A model generated the notes under the pieces. That model did not search any database. It saw only the letters and a list, made by a program, of their open reading frames with translations, and had not been told where the DNA came from. From positions 16,545 to 80,544 of the forward strand of contig CANQZJ010000002.1 of the NCBI GenBank assembly GCA_947628315.1: a stretch of DNA of 64,000 bases. The letters run 5' to 3'. This DNA is from an uncultured Oscillospiraceae bacterium. Its GTDB lineage: Bacteria > Bacillota > Clostridia > Oscillospirales > Oscillospiraceae. Of this stretch, positions 29,222 to 36,704 are shown in pieces (position 1 is the stretch's first letter; each line of letters opens with the position of its first letter). The translations under genes were made by a program, and so were the position numbers.

Positions 29222-31081
29222 CTAGTAAAGAAAATGATGCTTTCGATAATAGGACGTCCACGTCAGCTGCTGCGCCAGCTCCTCCTGCTCAGGAGTCAGA
29301 TCACGGGTCAGCGTGCCGCCGGCGGTGAGGTAGAACCCGGAGGTCTGCACCACCGGCAGCGCCTCCCGGACAGCGCGGGCGGCCTGCATATAGGCGTCGC
29401 CCGTCCAGCCCAGCTGCTCAAACAGCACATCCATGAGGAAGCAAGGGGAAACGGTGGGCCCTTCGCCCACGAGGTCATGGCCGATGACGGACTTGGCCGC
29501 GTCATTCGCCCAGATCAGGTAGGGGGTAGACCAGTAGTTGTAGACGCTCTCATCCGTGGACTGGGACAGATCGACGCCCAGAGCGGCGTAGACCGAGTTG
29601 CCGTTGCCCAGCCAGGGCTTGTGGTCGCCAAACACCACCAGCACGATGGGCTCGTCGCTGGCACGGAGGGCATCCACCATCTGGGTGAGATAGTGTTGGG
29701 TGTCCATTACAGAACCCAGGTAGTTTGCCAGAATGTACCGGCTCTCCTCGTCCAGCTGGTGGTTGGCGATGTAGTCGTCCACCTCACCCCACCAGCAGCG
29801 GTCGGTGGAATAGGGGCCGTGCCCCTGATAGGAGACAGAGAAGGAGAACAGCGGCGCGTCCGCTTCCATCTGCTCGAAAATGGAGGCGGTCAATTCCCGA
29901 AAGAAGATGTCGTCCGTGGCCACTTTCCCGTCTGTGAACCGGGTGTAGTAGTTCTCCACGAAGCGGTAGCTGTCGAACCCCAGGTAGCCGTTGACGTTTT
30001 CCCGGTTGTAGAACCACCCGAAGCAGGGGTGGTCGCCGGAGACCTGGTAGCCCTGGTTCTTCAGGTACCACACATAGGAGGAGGTGTTGGAGCGGGCGTC
30101 GTATTCTCCGGAGGGATCCCCGGTGAGAAAGCCCCGCTCGGTATCGACGGTTCCCCCGGCGAAGATATTGGTGATCAGGGCGCCGGAACAGCTCTCCGCC
30201 TCCAGGGCGTGGAGCCCGGCGTAGACGTCCTGCCGGAATTCAATGTTCTCAAACGCTGAGAAGTCGGTAAAGGCCTCCAGCATGACCCCAACGATGTTGA
30301 CCTTTTTGTCCTCCGGGATGTCCGCGCTCTCGTACTGCGCCAACAGCTCCCCGGCGGCCTGATCCGAATAGCCTTCCGGCGGGCGGGGGATGGCGTCCGG
30401 GATGCTGTGCAAAAAGGGATATATCACCCCCCGGGCGATATACTGCTGGGTGGAAGACCACTGGTTGAGGTGCTCCATGGCGGCGTTTCTCCCGTACACC
30501 GCGGCGCTGGTGTAGGCGGGGATCAGCGCCGTCGCCGCGATGGCGGCGGCCAGCGCAGTGGACACCCGTCCCGGCCAGCGGGGCCTGCCCCTGGCAAACA
30601 GGGCCAGAACTGCCACCCAGAGCACGGCCAATACCAGCGCGGCCGCCAGTTTTGTGGACAGAAACAGGGAGTAGTGCTCCGCCATCTCGCCCGCCTCGCC
30701 CAACAGGGTCAGGTCAGTGGCGATGACCGGGTCGTCCCGAAAGGCCAGCTTATAGTAGTTGCCGAAGGACAGCGCCATCACCGGCAGGGCGGTGATGAGA
30801 CACGCCAGCCACGCCCGCCCCAGCAGCCCATACAGCAGGGCGATGAACACCAGCGGCGGCAGGAGATTCAGCACGACCAGCATCGGGTGGGCAAAGTAGT
30901 CCCGGAAGATCTCCCAGCCGAAGTTTTTGCCGGCGGCCAGCGCCAGGGAGACCAGCCCCAGCGTCAGCCCGGCTCCGGCGATCAGCAGCGCGTTCCACAG
31001 CCAGAAGCCGATCTGCCGCCCGACGGTGTCGCCGGGCTGGGGCCGCCTCTGAAAGAGAAACAGGCCGAAAAAGCGCCTCAT
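29222..31081 (-). CDS. LTA-synthase-like membrane sulfatase
   Basis: 619 residues. About five membrane helices fill the first ~200 residues. An extracellular sulfatase/phosphoglycerol-transferase domain follows: VGVMLEAFTDFS near 268, GGTVDTERGFLTG near 315 containing the candidate nucleophile Thr, GHGPYSTD and VVFGDHKPWLG with metal-ligand D/H. LtaS-family enzymes polymerise phosphoglycerol onto glycolipid or modify wall polymers. The exact substrate cannot be told. It starts just after glyQS, so it probably forms an operon with it. A GC-rich hairpin without a clear T-run (29185-29213) lies past the stop. Confidence 0.82.
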   Translation of the reverse strand: MRRFFGLFLFQRRPQPGDTVGRQIGFWLWNALLIAGAGLTLGLVSLALAAGKNFGWEIFRDYFAHPMLVVLNLLPPLVFIALLYGLLGRAWLACLITALPVMALSFGNYYKLAFRDDPVIATDLTLLGEAGEMAEHYSLFLSTKLAAALVLAVLWVAVLALFARGRPRWPGRVSTALAAAIAATALIPAYTSAAVYGRNAAMEHLNQWSSTQQYIARGVIYPFLHSIPDAIPRPPEGYSDQAAGELLAQYESADIPEDKKVNIVGVMLEAFTDFSAFENIEFRQDVYAGLHALEAESCSGALITNIFAGGTVDTERGFLTGDPSGEYDARSNTSSYVWYLKNQGYQVSGDHPCFGWFYNRENVNGYLGFDSYRFVENYYTRFTDGKVATDDIFFRELTASIFEQMEADAPLFSFSVSYQGHGPYSTDRCWWGEVDDYIANHQLDEESRYILANYLGSVMDTQHYLTQMVDALRASDEPIVLVVFGDHKPWLGNGNSVYAALGVDLSQSTDESVYNYWSTPYLIWANDAAKSVIGHDLVGEGPTVSPCFLMDVLFEQLGWTGDAYMQAARAVREALPVVQTSGFYLTAGGTLTRDLTPEQEELAQQLTWTSYYRKHHFLY

Positions 31082-31082
31082 T

Positions 31083-32504
31083 TTAATAGTCCAGCTTTTC
31101 GTCCAGCCAGGCCTTCAGTTGGCTGATGGGCACCCGCACCTGCTCCATGGTGTCGCGGTCGCGGATGGTGACGGAGTCGTCCCCGGCCTTGTCGGCGTCG
31201 CCCACGGTGTCGAAGTCCACGGTGACGCAGTAAGGGGTGCCGACCTCGTCCTGCCGGCGGTAGCGCTTGCCGATGGAGCCGGCGTCGTCGTAGTCCACCA
31301 TGAAATATTTGCTGAGCATGGCCTGGACTTCACGGCCCTTGTCCGCCAGCTTCTTGGACAGGGGCAGCACGGCGCACTTGAAGGGGGCCAGGGCGGGGTG
31401 GAGGTGGAGCACCACGCGGACGTCGTTCTTCTCGGCGTCCACCACTTCCTCGTCGTAGGCGTCCACCAGGAAGGCCAGAGTGACGCGATCCGCGCCCAGG
31501 GAGGGCTCGATGACATAGGGGATATAGTGCTCGTTCTTCTCCTGGTCGAAGTAGGTCTGATCCTTGCCGGAGGTGTTCTGGTGGGCGGTCAGGTCGAAAT
31601 TGGTGCGGGAGGCCACCCCCCACAGCTCGCCCCAGCCGAAGGGGAAGACGAACTCGAAGTCGGTGGTGGCGTTGGAGTAGTGGGACAGCTCCTCGGGCTC
31701 GTGATCCCGGAGGCGCAGGTTCTCGTCCCGCATGCCCAGCTCCAGCAGCCACTTGTGGCAGAAGTCCTTCCAGTAGGCGAACCACTCCAGCTCGGTGCCG
31801 GGAGTGCAGAAGAACTCCAGCTCCATCTGCTCGAACTCCCGGGTGCGGAAGGTGAAGTTGCCCGGGGTGATCTCGTTGCGGAAGGACTTGCCCACCTGGC
31901 ACACGCCGAAGGGCAGCTTGCGGCGGGTGGTGCGCTGGACGTTCTGGAAGTTGACGAAGATGCCCTGGGCGGTCTCGGGCCGGAGATACACGGTGTTCTT
32001 GGCGTCCTCGGTGACCCCTTGGAAGGTCTTGAACATCAGGTTGAACTGGCGGATGTCGGTCCAGTTGTGCTTGCCGCAGGAGGGACAGGGGACGTTGTGC
32101 TCCTCGATGAAGTCCTTCATCTGCGCCTGGGTCATGGCGTCCACGCTGTGGCCCAGGTCGAAGCCGTTCTCCTGGCACCAGTCCTCGATGACCTTGTCGG
32201 CCCGGAAGCGCTCATGGCACTCCTTGCAGTCCATCAGCGGGTCGGAGAAGCCGCCCACGTGGCCGGAGGCCACCCACACCTGGGGGTTCATGAGGATGGC
32301 GGCGTCCAGCCCCACGTTGTAGGGGTTCTCCTGGACGAACTTCTTCCACCAGGCCTTTTTCACGTTGTTCTTCAGCTCCACGCCCAGGGGGCCGTAGTCC
32401 CAGGTGTTGGCCAGGCCGCCGTAGATCTCGGAGCCGGAGAAGATGAAACCCCGGCCCTTGCACAGGTTGACGATCTTCTCCATGGTCTTGTCGGTGTTTT
32501 TCAT
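31083..32504 (-). CDS. glyQS: Glycyl-tRNA synthetase, single-chain type
   Basis: 473 residues of the dimeric class II glycyl-tRNA synthetase that charges tRNA-Gly. Class II motifs are visible: [13 protein letters not shown] near residue 36, the motif 2 region [11 protein letters not shown], and motif 3 [30 protein letters not shown] insertion carries probable zinc ligands. The C-terminal anticodon-binding domain starts near [11 protein letters not shown]. The ATG follows AAAAAAGGAGTGC. The leader contains a terminator and a promoter, indicating regulation by transcription attenuation. Confidence 0.95.
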   Translation of the reverse strand: MKNTDKTMEKIVNLCKGRGFIFSGSEIYGGLANTWDYGPLGVELKNNVKKAWWKKFVQENPYNVGLDAAILMNPQVWVASGHVGGFSDPLMDCKECHERFRADKVIEDWCQENGFDLGHSVDAMTQAQMKDFIEEHNVPCPSCGKHNWTDIRQFNLMFKTFQGVTEDAKNTVYLRPETAQGIFVNFQNVQRTTRRKLPFGVCQVGKSFRNEITPGNFTFRTREFEQMELEFFCTPGTELEWFAYWKDFCHKWLLELGMRDENLRLRDHEPEELSHYSNATTDFEFVFPFGWGELWGVASRTNFDLTAHQNTSGKDQTYFDQEKNEHYIPYVIEPSLGADRVTLAFLVDAYDEEVVDAEKNDVRVVLHLHPALAPFKCAVLPLSKKLADKGREVQAMLSKYFMVDYDDAGSIGKRYRRQDEVGTPYCVTVDFDTVGDADKAGDDSVTIRDRDTMEQVRVPISQLKAWLDEKLDY

Positions 32505-32628
32505 TGGAAAGCACTCCTTTTTTATCGTTCGGGAACGAAAAAACGCCCTGAGACCGCTTTAGCCTCAGGGCGAACAACATTTCTCGCGGTTCCTGAGTTC
32601 ACGGCTGGCTGCCGCGCGCTCCCGTATG
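32505..32628 (-). promoter_or_regulatory. Attenuator leader of glyQS (T-box-like?)
   Basis: About 124-nt leader. Just before the gene, CGCCCTGAG...CTCAGGGCG with a TTTTTT tail is a terminator. Upstream, CTCAGG can instead pair with the CCTGAG of its 5' arm (with GCG/CGC above), an alternative antiterminator-like hairpin containing AGGAACCGCG, 8 of 10 positions of the T-box TGGNACCGCG motif. Too short for a normal T-box stem I. Confidence 0.5.
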
Positions 32629-32634
32629 CCACGC

Positions 32635-32663
32635 ATTTTAGTACACAGGGCAGGGAATGTCAA
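32635..32663 (-). promoter_or_regulatory. glyQS promoter
   Basis: Minus strand TTGACA (32658-32663), 17-base spacer, TAAAAT (32635-32640). Start expected near 32628. Confidence 0.8.
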
Positions 32664-32713
32664 GATGATTTTGCCGTACAGCGGCAATTTCGGGCCGTTG
32701 CCGCCCCGATGCG

Positions 32714-32742
32714 TTGACTTCCTCCGTCAGAAATGGTAGAAT
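32714..32742 (+). promoter_or_regulatory. Promoter of the small-peptide mRNA
   Basis: TTGACT (32714-32719), 17 bases, TAGAAT (32737-32742). Start near 32749, about 60 bases before the peptide ATG. Confidence 0.75.
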
Positions 32743-32807
32743 GCCGACGGAAAGGGTTCTGCCATAACGGTAGGCGGTCGGCCACTCCCCTGAGAGGGGG
32801 TGACCAT

Positions 32808-32891
32808 ATGCCCATCTCGATTACGTTTCATGTTTTCGGCTTGACCGTAACGGTACGTATAAAGAGGGACAACCGCCACCCGGCCAGGTGA
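32808..32891 (+). CDS. 27-residue beta-patterned peptide, candidate type I toxin
   Basis: Begins MPISITFHVFGLTVTVRIK and ends in a short basic tail (RDNRHPAR type). Positions 3, 5, 7, 9, 12, 14, 16 and 18 are hydrophobic and alternate with polar residues around an F-G turn. That is the pattern of an amphipathic strand or small hairpin, not the membrane helix of known type I toxins. Its ribosome site (AGGGGGTGA, seven bases before the ATG) is sequestered. Too short for the ORF track. No named family is recognised. Peptide expression is inferred from the ribosome site, structured mRNA and antisense promoter around it. Confidence 0.6.
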   Translation: MPISITFHVFGLTVTVRIKRDNRHPAR

Positions 32892-32957
32892 CGGTTGTCT
32901 AGTGAGTTAAACTAACTTCCAAACCTGGGCCGACCGCTTATCGGCGGGGCCCTTTCC
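32858..32957 (-). ncRNA. Predicted antisense RNA (antitoxin candidate)
   Basis: A minus-strand transcript starting about 32957 from a perfect promoter. It covers the 3' half of the peptide mRNA, including the stop-codon hairpin, the 3' clamp half and the terminator. The GACAACCG/CGGTTGTC hairpin followed by CCTCTTT would end it near 32860, giving about 100 nt. Confidence 0.55.
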
Positions 32958-32963
32958 TTTTTC

Positions 32964-32992
32964 ATTATAACCTCGGATCGCTCCGGTGTCAA
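32964..32992 (-). promoter_or_regulatory. Perfect-consensus antisense promoter
   Basis: Minus strand TTGACA (32987-32992), 17 bases, TATAAT (32964-32969): exact SigA consensus with no gene of its own downstream, which strongly suggests an abundant non-coding RNA. Confidence 0.85.
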
Positions 32993-32999
32993 GTCAAAT

Positions 33000-33194
33000 T
33001 CAAGGGCAGGATTCATCCCTCAATTCTTTTTGCTTCTTGTGCAGCAACTCTATGGACAATTCCCCCGCCAGCTTGAGCAGACTGTCGGCCATGACCCGCT
33101 CCACCGGCAGGTTCCCCGCCATCTCGCCCACTTTTTCGTAGAAGGTGTAGACCTCCGGCGGCACCAATAAGGTCACTTTTTTCATGGATTTCAC
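33000..33194 (-). CDS. Ribbon-helix-helix-like small regulator (leftward)
   Basis: 64 residues; MKKVTLLVPPEVYTFYEKVGEMAG with an internal ATG at 33185 is an alternative start. The order is strand (KVTLLVPP), helix (EVYTFYEKVGEMAG), helix (PVERVMADSLLKLAGELS), the RHH arrangement, with a basic tail. Its promoter lies inside the shared operator to its right. The gene reads leftward to within eight bases of the antisense-RNA promoter with no terminator between, so its transcription can run into that RNA. Function beyond DNA binding is unknown. Confidence 0.6.
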   Translation of the reverse strand: MKSMKKVTLLVPPEVYTFYEKVGEMAGNLPVERVMADSLLKLAGELSIELLHKKQKELRDESCP

Positions 33195-33227
33195 AACGTG
33201 TTCCTCCCTCTGATTTCTGGTAGAAAC

Positions 33228-33256
33228 AGCATAGCATAGACATTAGAAATTTTCAA
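33228..33256 (-). promoter_or_regulatory. Promoter of the leftward RHH gene
   Basis: Minus strand TTGAAA (33251-33256), 17 bases, TATGCT (33228-33233). The -35 lies inside the left arm of the inverted repeat at 33246-33279. Confidence 0.65.
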
Positions 33257-33279
33257 TGGTATATTCTATTGAAAATTTC
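33246..33279. promoter_or_regulatory. Perfect 12-bp inverted-repeat operator
   Basis: GAAATTTTCAAT (33246-33257) and ATTGAAAATTTC (33268-33279) are exact complements around 10 bases, in very AT-rich DNA between the divergent RHH genes. A related CATTAGAA-TTT motif occurs at 33241 and 33306. Likely bound by one or both RHH proteins. Confidence 0.7.
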
Positions 33280-33335
33280 ACATATTTATCCTGTGTGCAG
33301 TTTCCATTAGAATTTCTGTTAAAGGGGGAACTGCT

Positions 33336-33512
33336 ATGTCTTTTCAGCCGAAACCCACCAAGAGAAAGGTGGAAGCCGTCAATAAAAGCCTGTATCTGCC
33401 AAAAGTGATCGCGGAGCAAATAGACAAACTGGCCGCCGAAAACGGCACCAGCTTCAACAACATGGTGGTCAGCATGATCGAATACTGCCTGAAAGAGATA
33501 GAGGAGCAGTAG
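33336..33512 (+). CDS. CopG/Arc-like ribbon-helix-helix protein (rightward)
   Basis: 58 residues, too short for the track; ATG seven bases after AAAGGGGGAA. A basic lead (KPTKRKVEAVNK) precedes a strand SLYLPKV, helix IAEQIDKLAAENG, and helix SFNNMVVSMIEYCLKEIEE, the canonical RHH pattern. RHH proteins dimerise and place the paired strands into the major groove of inverted repeats like the one 57 bases upstream. No toxin partner follows; a strong terminator ends the gene. Together with its divergent neighbour it looks like a two-regulator switch. Confidence 0.7.
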   Translation: MSFQPKPTKRKVEAVNKSLYLPKVIAEQIDKLAAENGTSFNNMVVSMIEYCLKEIEEQ

Positions 33513-33515
33513 GCG

Positions 33516-33545
33516 AAAAAAATCCCCCGAAGGGGGGATTTTTTA
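33516..33545 (+). terminator. Bidirectional terminator
   Basis: AAAAAAATCCCCC and GGGGGGATTTTTT with a GAA loop, directly after the RHH gene. Confidence 0.85.
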
Positions 33546-33565
33546 TTCCCTTTTTTGCGCTGATG

Positions 33566-33574
33566 TGGTATAAT
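33566..33574 (+). promoter_or_regulatory. Extended -10 promoter of zapA
   Basis: TGGTATAAT is an extended -10 element; the -35 is poor. It lies 34 bases before the zapA ATG. Confidence 0.55.
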
Positions 33575-33607
33575 GAAACCACCTAAAAAGAAAGGGAGGA
33601 TACCGCC

Positions 33608-33922
33608 ATGCAAAACCGCGTCACCGTCACCGTGGGAGGTATGAGCTATAACCTGCTGGCCGCCGAGGGGGAGGACTACATCCGCAAGGTCGCCGCGTAT
33701 GTGGACGACAAGATGAAGGAGACCGCCGAGGGGGGCAGGATCTCCCAGCTGGACTGCGCCATTCTCACCGCGATGAATATCGCCGACGAGCGCTTTAAGG
33801 AGCAGGAGGCGTCGGAAAACCTGCGCCGCCAGTGCAAGGAGCTGATGGAGGAGTCCTCCAAGGCGAAGATGGAGCTGAGCGAGGCGAAGCGGGAGATCTT
33901 CAAGCTCCAGCAAAAGCGATAA
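33608..33922 (+). CDS. zapA: Cell division protein ZapA
   Basis: 104 residues. A small globular N-terminus (RVTVTVGGMSYNLLAAEGEDYIRKVAAYVDDKM) precedes a long C-terminal coiled coil (SQLDCAILTAMNIADERFKEQEASENLRRQCKEL). ZapA dimers cross-link and bundle FtsZ filaments at the Z ring. The N-terminal GxxYxL and AxxxDxKM pattern is typical for Firmicute ZapA. AAAGGGAGGATACCGCC precedes the ATG. It heads the housekeeping run that follows. Confidence 0.9.
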   Translation: MQNRVTVTVGGMSYNLLAAEGEDYIRKVAAYVDDKMKETAEGGRISQLDCAILTAMNIADERFKEQEASENLRRQCKELMEESSKAKMELSEAKREIFKLQQKR

Positions 33923-33942
33923 ATCGACGTCGGAGGACACTC

Positions 33943-36027
33943 ATGGAACTGCTGGCCCCTGCGGGCAGCCCGGAGGCCCTGCGCGCCGCGGTGTGCGCGG
34001 GGGCCGACGCGGTCTACCTGGGATTTGGACAATTCAACGCCCGCCGCGGCGCCCGGAACTTCACGTCCAAGGAGCTCGCGGAGGCGATTTCTTATTGCCA
34101 TCTGCGTGGGGTCAAGGTCTATCTGACGCTGAACACCCTCTGCACCGACCGGGAGATGCCGGAGGCGGCGGAGTGCGCCGTTGAGGCGTCCCGGATGGGG
34201 GCGGACGCGGTGCTGGTACAGGACATGGGCATCGTCCGCACCCTGCGCCAGGTGGCCCCCGATCTGCCCGTCCACGCTTCCACCCAGATGACCATCCACA
34301 ACCTGGACGGCGTCAAGGCCGCCGCCGACCTGGGCATGAAGCGGGTGGTGCTGGGCCGGGAGCTGTCCAGGCAGGACATCGCCCGCATCTGCGAGCAGTC
34401 CCCCATCGAGATCGAGGTGTTCGTCCACGGGGCGCTGTGTATGTGCTGGTCGGGGCAGTGCTTTATGTCCTCCGTCATCGGCGGGCGCAGCGGCAACCGG
34501 GGCATGTGCGCCCAGCCCTGCCGCCTGCCTTACGGCTGGGGGGACGAGCTGGTGGAGAACTACCCCCTGTCCCTGAAGGATCTGTCTCTGGCCGGGCACC
34601 TGAAGGAGCTGCAGGACATCGGCGTGGCCTGCGCCAAGATCGAGGGGCGTATGAAGCGCCCGGAATATGTCTACATTGCAACCAGAACCTACGCTTCCGC
34701 CCTGCGGGACGGGCATGAGCCGTCCCCGGCGGAGATGCGCCGGCTGGAGCAGGCCTTCTCCCGCCAGGGCTTTACCGACGGCTATTTCATGGGCCGGAAG
34801 GGGCCGGAGATGTTCGGCGTCCGCCAGGCCGCCGCCGAGCCGGAGGAGCTGTTCGCCCAGATCCGCGCCGCCTGTGAGAGCGGCGAGGGCCCACGGGTGC
34901 CGGTGAAGTTCTACGCCATGATGCGGAACGGCCGGCCCATGCAGGTCGGGGTGGAGGATCCCGAGGGGCGCCAGGTCACCGTGTCCGGCGGCTGCCCGGA
35001 AGTGGCCCGCACCCGGCCCGTCACCCGGCAGATGGTGGAGGCCCAGCTTGCCAAGACCGGCGGCACCCCCTACCGGGCGGAGCAGGTCATCGCCCTGGTG
35101 GAGGACGGGCTGTCCGTACCGCTGGCCGCGGTCAACGCCCTGCGGCGGGAGGCGCTGGAGGAGCTGTCCCGGCAGCGGTTGACGCCGCCGGAGCGCCGCC
35201 ACGGGCAATACAATCCCGGCGCGAAATATGAGAACTTCCGGGGGGAGCCCGCCGTGCAGGTGTCCCTCCGCCACGCGGAACAGCTCACCTTTGAGCTGAT
35301 CCGCCGCAGGCCCGACCTGATCATCCTCCCCGCGGAGGAGATCGCGAACCACAGGGATCTGATCCGCCCGGCGCTGGAGCGGGGCGTTCCCGTGGCGGTG
35401 TCCATGCCACGGATCTGCCTGGATCGGGAGACGGACGAGCTGCGCCGCCAGCTGGAGGTTTGCCGGGAGGTGGGCGTCGCCGACGCCTTTGTGGGCAACC
35501 TGGGCTTTGTGGCGCCGGCAAAGGAGTTTGATTTCAGGCTCCGGGGGGATTTCGGCCTCCACGTGTTCAACAGCCAGGCCATCAAGGAGTACAAGCGGAT
35601 GGGCTTCCAGACCCTCACCGCCTCTTTTGAGCTGAAGCTGGCCCAGATCCGGGATCTGGCCAAGGCCGTCCCGCTGGAGCTCATCGCCTACGGCCGCCTG
35701 CCGCTGATGATCACCGAGAACTGCGCCATCAAGAACCAGTCCGGCAAGTGCGTGTGCTCCAACGTGAACACCCTCACCGACCGGAAGGGGGTGCGCTTCC
35801 CGGTGGAGCGGGCCCCCGGCTGCCGCAACGAGATCCTCAACGCCAACAAGCTGTTTTTGGCGGACAAGGAGGCGGACTACCGGCGCTCCGGCGTGTCCGC
35901 CATCCGGCTGCTGTTTACCACGGAAAACGGGATCGAGTGCGGCCAGGTGCTGGATCGCTACCGCGGCAAGGGGGGCTACACCCCCAACGACTTCACCCGG
36001 GGCCTCTACTACCGGGATGTGGAATAA
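33943..36027 (+). CDS. U32 peptidase family protein (RlhA-like)
   Basis: 694 residues from the ATG at 33943. The U32 domain fills the first half: ELLAPAGSPEALRAAVCAGADAVYLG, then VLGRELSRQDIARI, the signature FVHGALCMCWSGQCFMSS and GNRGMCAQPCR, whose cysteines coordinate a cluster or metal in U32 enzymes. The second half, with QVSLRHAEQLTFELI and CRNEILNANKLFLAD, matches the long-form, DUF3656-containing members. E. coli RlhA of this type hydroxylates a 23S rRNA cytidine; that function here is inference. Not truncated. Confidence 0.85.
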   Translation: MELLAPAGSPEALRAAVCAGADAVYLGFGQFNARRGARNFTSKELAEAISYCHLRGVKVYLTLNTLCTDREMPEAAECAVEASRMGADAVLVQDMGIVRTLRQVAPDLPVHASTQMTIHNLDGVKAAADLGMKRVVLGRELSRQDIARICEQSPIEIEVFVHGALCMCWSGQCFMSSVIGGRSGNRGMCAQPCRLPYGWGDELVENYPLSLKDLSLAGHLKELQDIGVACAKIEGRMKRPEYVYIATRTYASALRDGHEPSPAEMRRLEQAFSRQGFTDGYFMGRKGPEMFGVRQAAAEPEELFAQIRAACESGEGPRVPVKFYAMMRNGRPMQVGVEDPEGRQVTVSGGCPEVARTRPVTRQMVEAQLAKTGGTPYRAEQVIALVEDGLSVPLAAVNALRREALEELSRQRLTPPERRHGQYNPGAKYENFRGEPAVQVSLRHAEQLTFELIRRRPDLIILPAEEIANHRDLIRPALERGVPVAVSMPRICLDRETDELRRQLEVCREVGVADAFVGNLGFVAPAKEFDFRLRGDFGLHVFNSQAIKEYKRMGFQTLTASFELKLAQIRDLAKAVPLELIAYGRLPLMITENCAIKNQSGKCVCSNVNTLTDRKGVRFPVERAPGCRNEILNANKLFLADKEADYRRSGVSAIRLLFTTENGIECGQVLDRYRGKGGYTPNDFTRGLYYRDVE

Positions 36028-36045
36028 GACGGATCCCGCCGGACG

Positions 36046-36093
36046 CCCCTCATCCGCCCCCCTGCGGGGGCACCTTCCCCCATGGGGGGAAGG
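36046..36093. repeat. Palindromic repeat, family B, copy 1
   Basis: CCCCTCATCCG leader followed by two hairpins (GCCCCCCTGCGGGGGC and CCTTCCCCCATGGGGGGAAGG) in the gap between the U32 and maf genes. A reverse-oriented copy lies in frame inside mutL (43810-43860). Confidence 0.8.
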
Positions 36094-36113
36094 CTCAAAA
36101 GGAGTTAATCTGA

Positions 36114-36692
36114 ATGGATATCATTCTGGCATCACAGTCCCCCCGGCGCAAGGCGCTGCTGGAACAGATCGGCCTGGCTTTCCGCGTCCACGTGTCCGAC
36201 GCGGACGAGACCATCGCCCCCGGTACGCCGGCGGCTGAAATGGTGGAGGAGTTGTCCCGGCGAAAGGCCGCGGCGGTCGCCGCCCTGGAGGGGGACGGGC
36301 CCATCATCATCGCCGCCGACACGGTGGTGGCGGTGGACGGCAAGTCCCTGGGCAAGCCCAAGTCGGAGGCGGACGCCGCCGATATGCTCCGCACCCTGTC
36401 CGGCCGGGAGCACCAGGTGTACACCGGCGTCACAGTCACAGGGGGCGGAAAAACCGTCACGTTCCACGTGTCCACCGACGTGAAGTTCCGCCCGCTGACG
36501 GAGGAGGACGTGGCCGGCTATCTCGCCACCGGGGAGCCCATGGACAAGGCGGGCGCCTACGGCATCCAGGGCGTCGGCGCCCTGCTGGTGGAGGGCATCC
36601 GCGGCGACTACGGCAACGTGGTGGGCCTGCCGCTGTTCCGGGTGGGCCGGGTGCTGGCGGAGGACTTCGGCGTCCGGCTGTTCCGGCGGTAA
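36114..36692 (+). CDS. maf: Maf-type nucleotide pyrophosphatase
   Basis: 192 residues. Maf signature ASQSPRRKALLEQIG near the start, the conserved DADETI, ADTVVAVDGKSLGKP, and a GAYGIQGVGALLVEGIRGDYGNVVGLP block. Such enzymes hydrolyse dTTP/UTP or modified nucleotides to prevent misincorporation. The exact substrate class is not set by what is visible. GGAGTTAATCTGA precedes the ATG. Normal length. Confidence 0.92.
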   Translation: MDIILASQSPRRKALLEQIGLAFRVHVSDADETIAPGTPAAEMVEELSRRKAAAVAALEGDGPIIIAADTVVAVDGKSLGKPKSEADAADMLRTLSGREHQVYTGVTVTGGGKTVTFHVSTDVKFRPLTEEDVAGYLATGEPMDKAGAYGIQGVGALLVEGIRGDYGNVVGLPLFRVGRVLAEDFGVRLFRR

Positions 36693-36704
36693 AAGGAGCG
36701 GAGA

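Larger units (their letters stand above)
32749..32963 (+). other. Structured ~215-nt mRNA of a type I toxin-like locus
   Basis: The transcript predicted from promoter to terminator. The ribosome site AGGGGGTGA is held in a hairpin (CACTCCCC/GGGGGTG, 32784-32802). The 5' GCGGTCGGCC (32774-32783) is exactly complementary to GGCCGACCGC (32928-32937), a 5'-3' long-range clamp. A third hairpin, GACAACCG/CGGTTGTC (32868-32899), spans the peptide stop. The 3' terminator is GGGCC..CCGC/GCGG..GGCCC plus TTTCCTTTTT. Confidence 0.65.

Noticed and set aside
32505-32663. Calling the glyQS leader a standard T-box riboswitch
   Set aside because: No room for stem I and the T-box core has a mismatch at TGG. 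Kept only as an attenuator with T-box resemblance.
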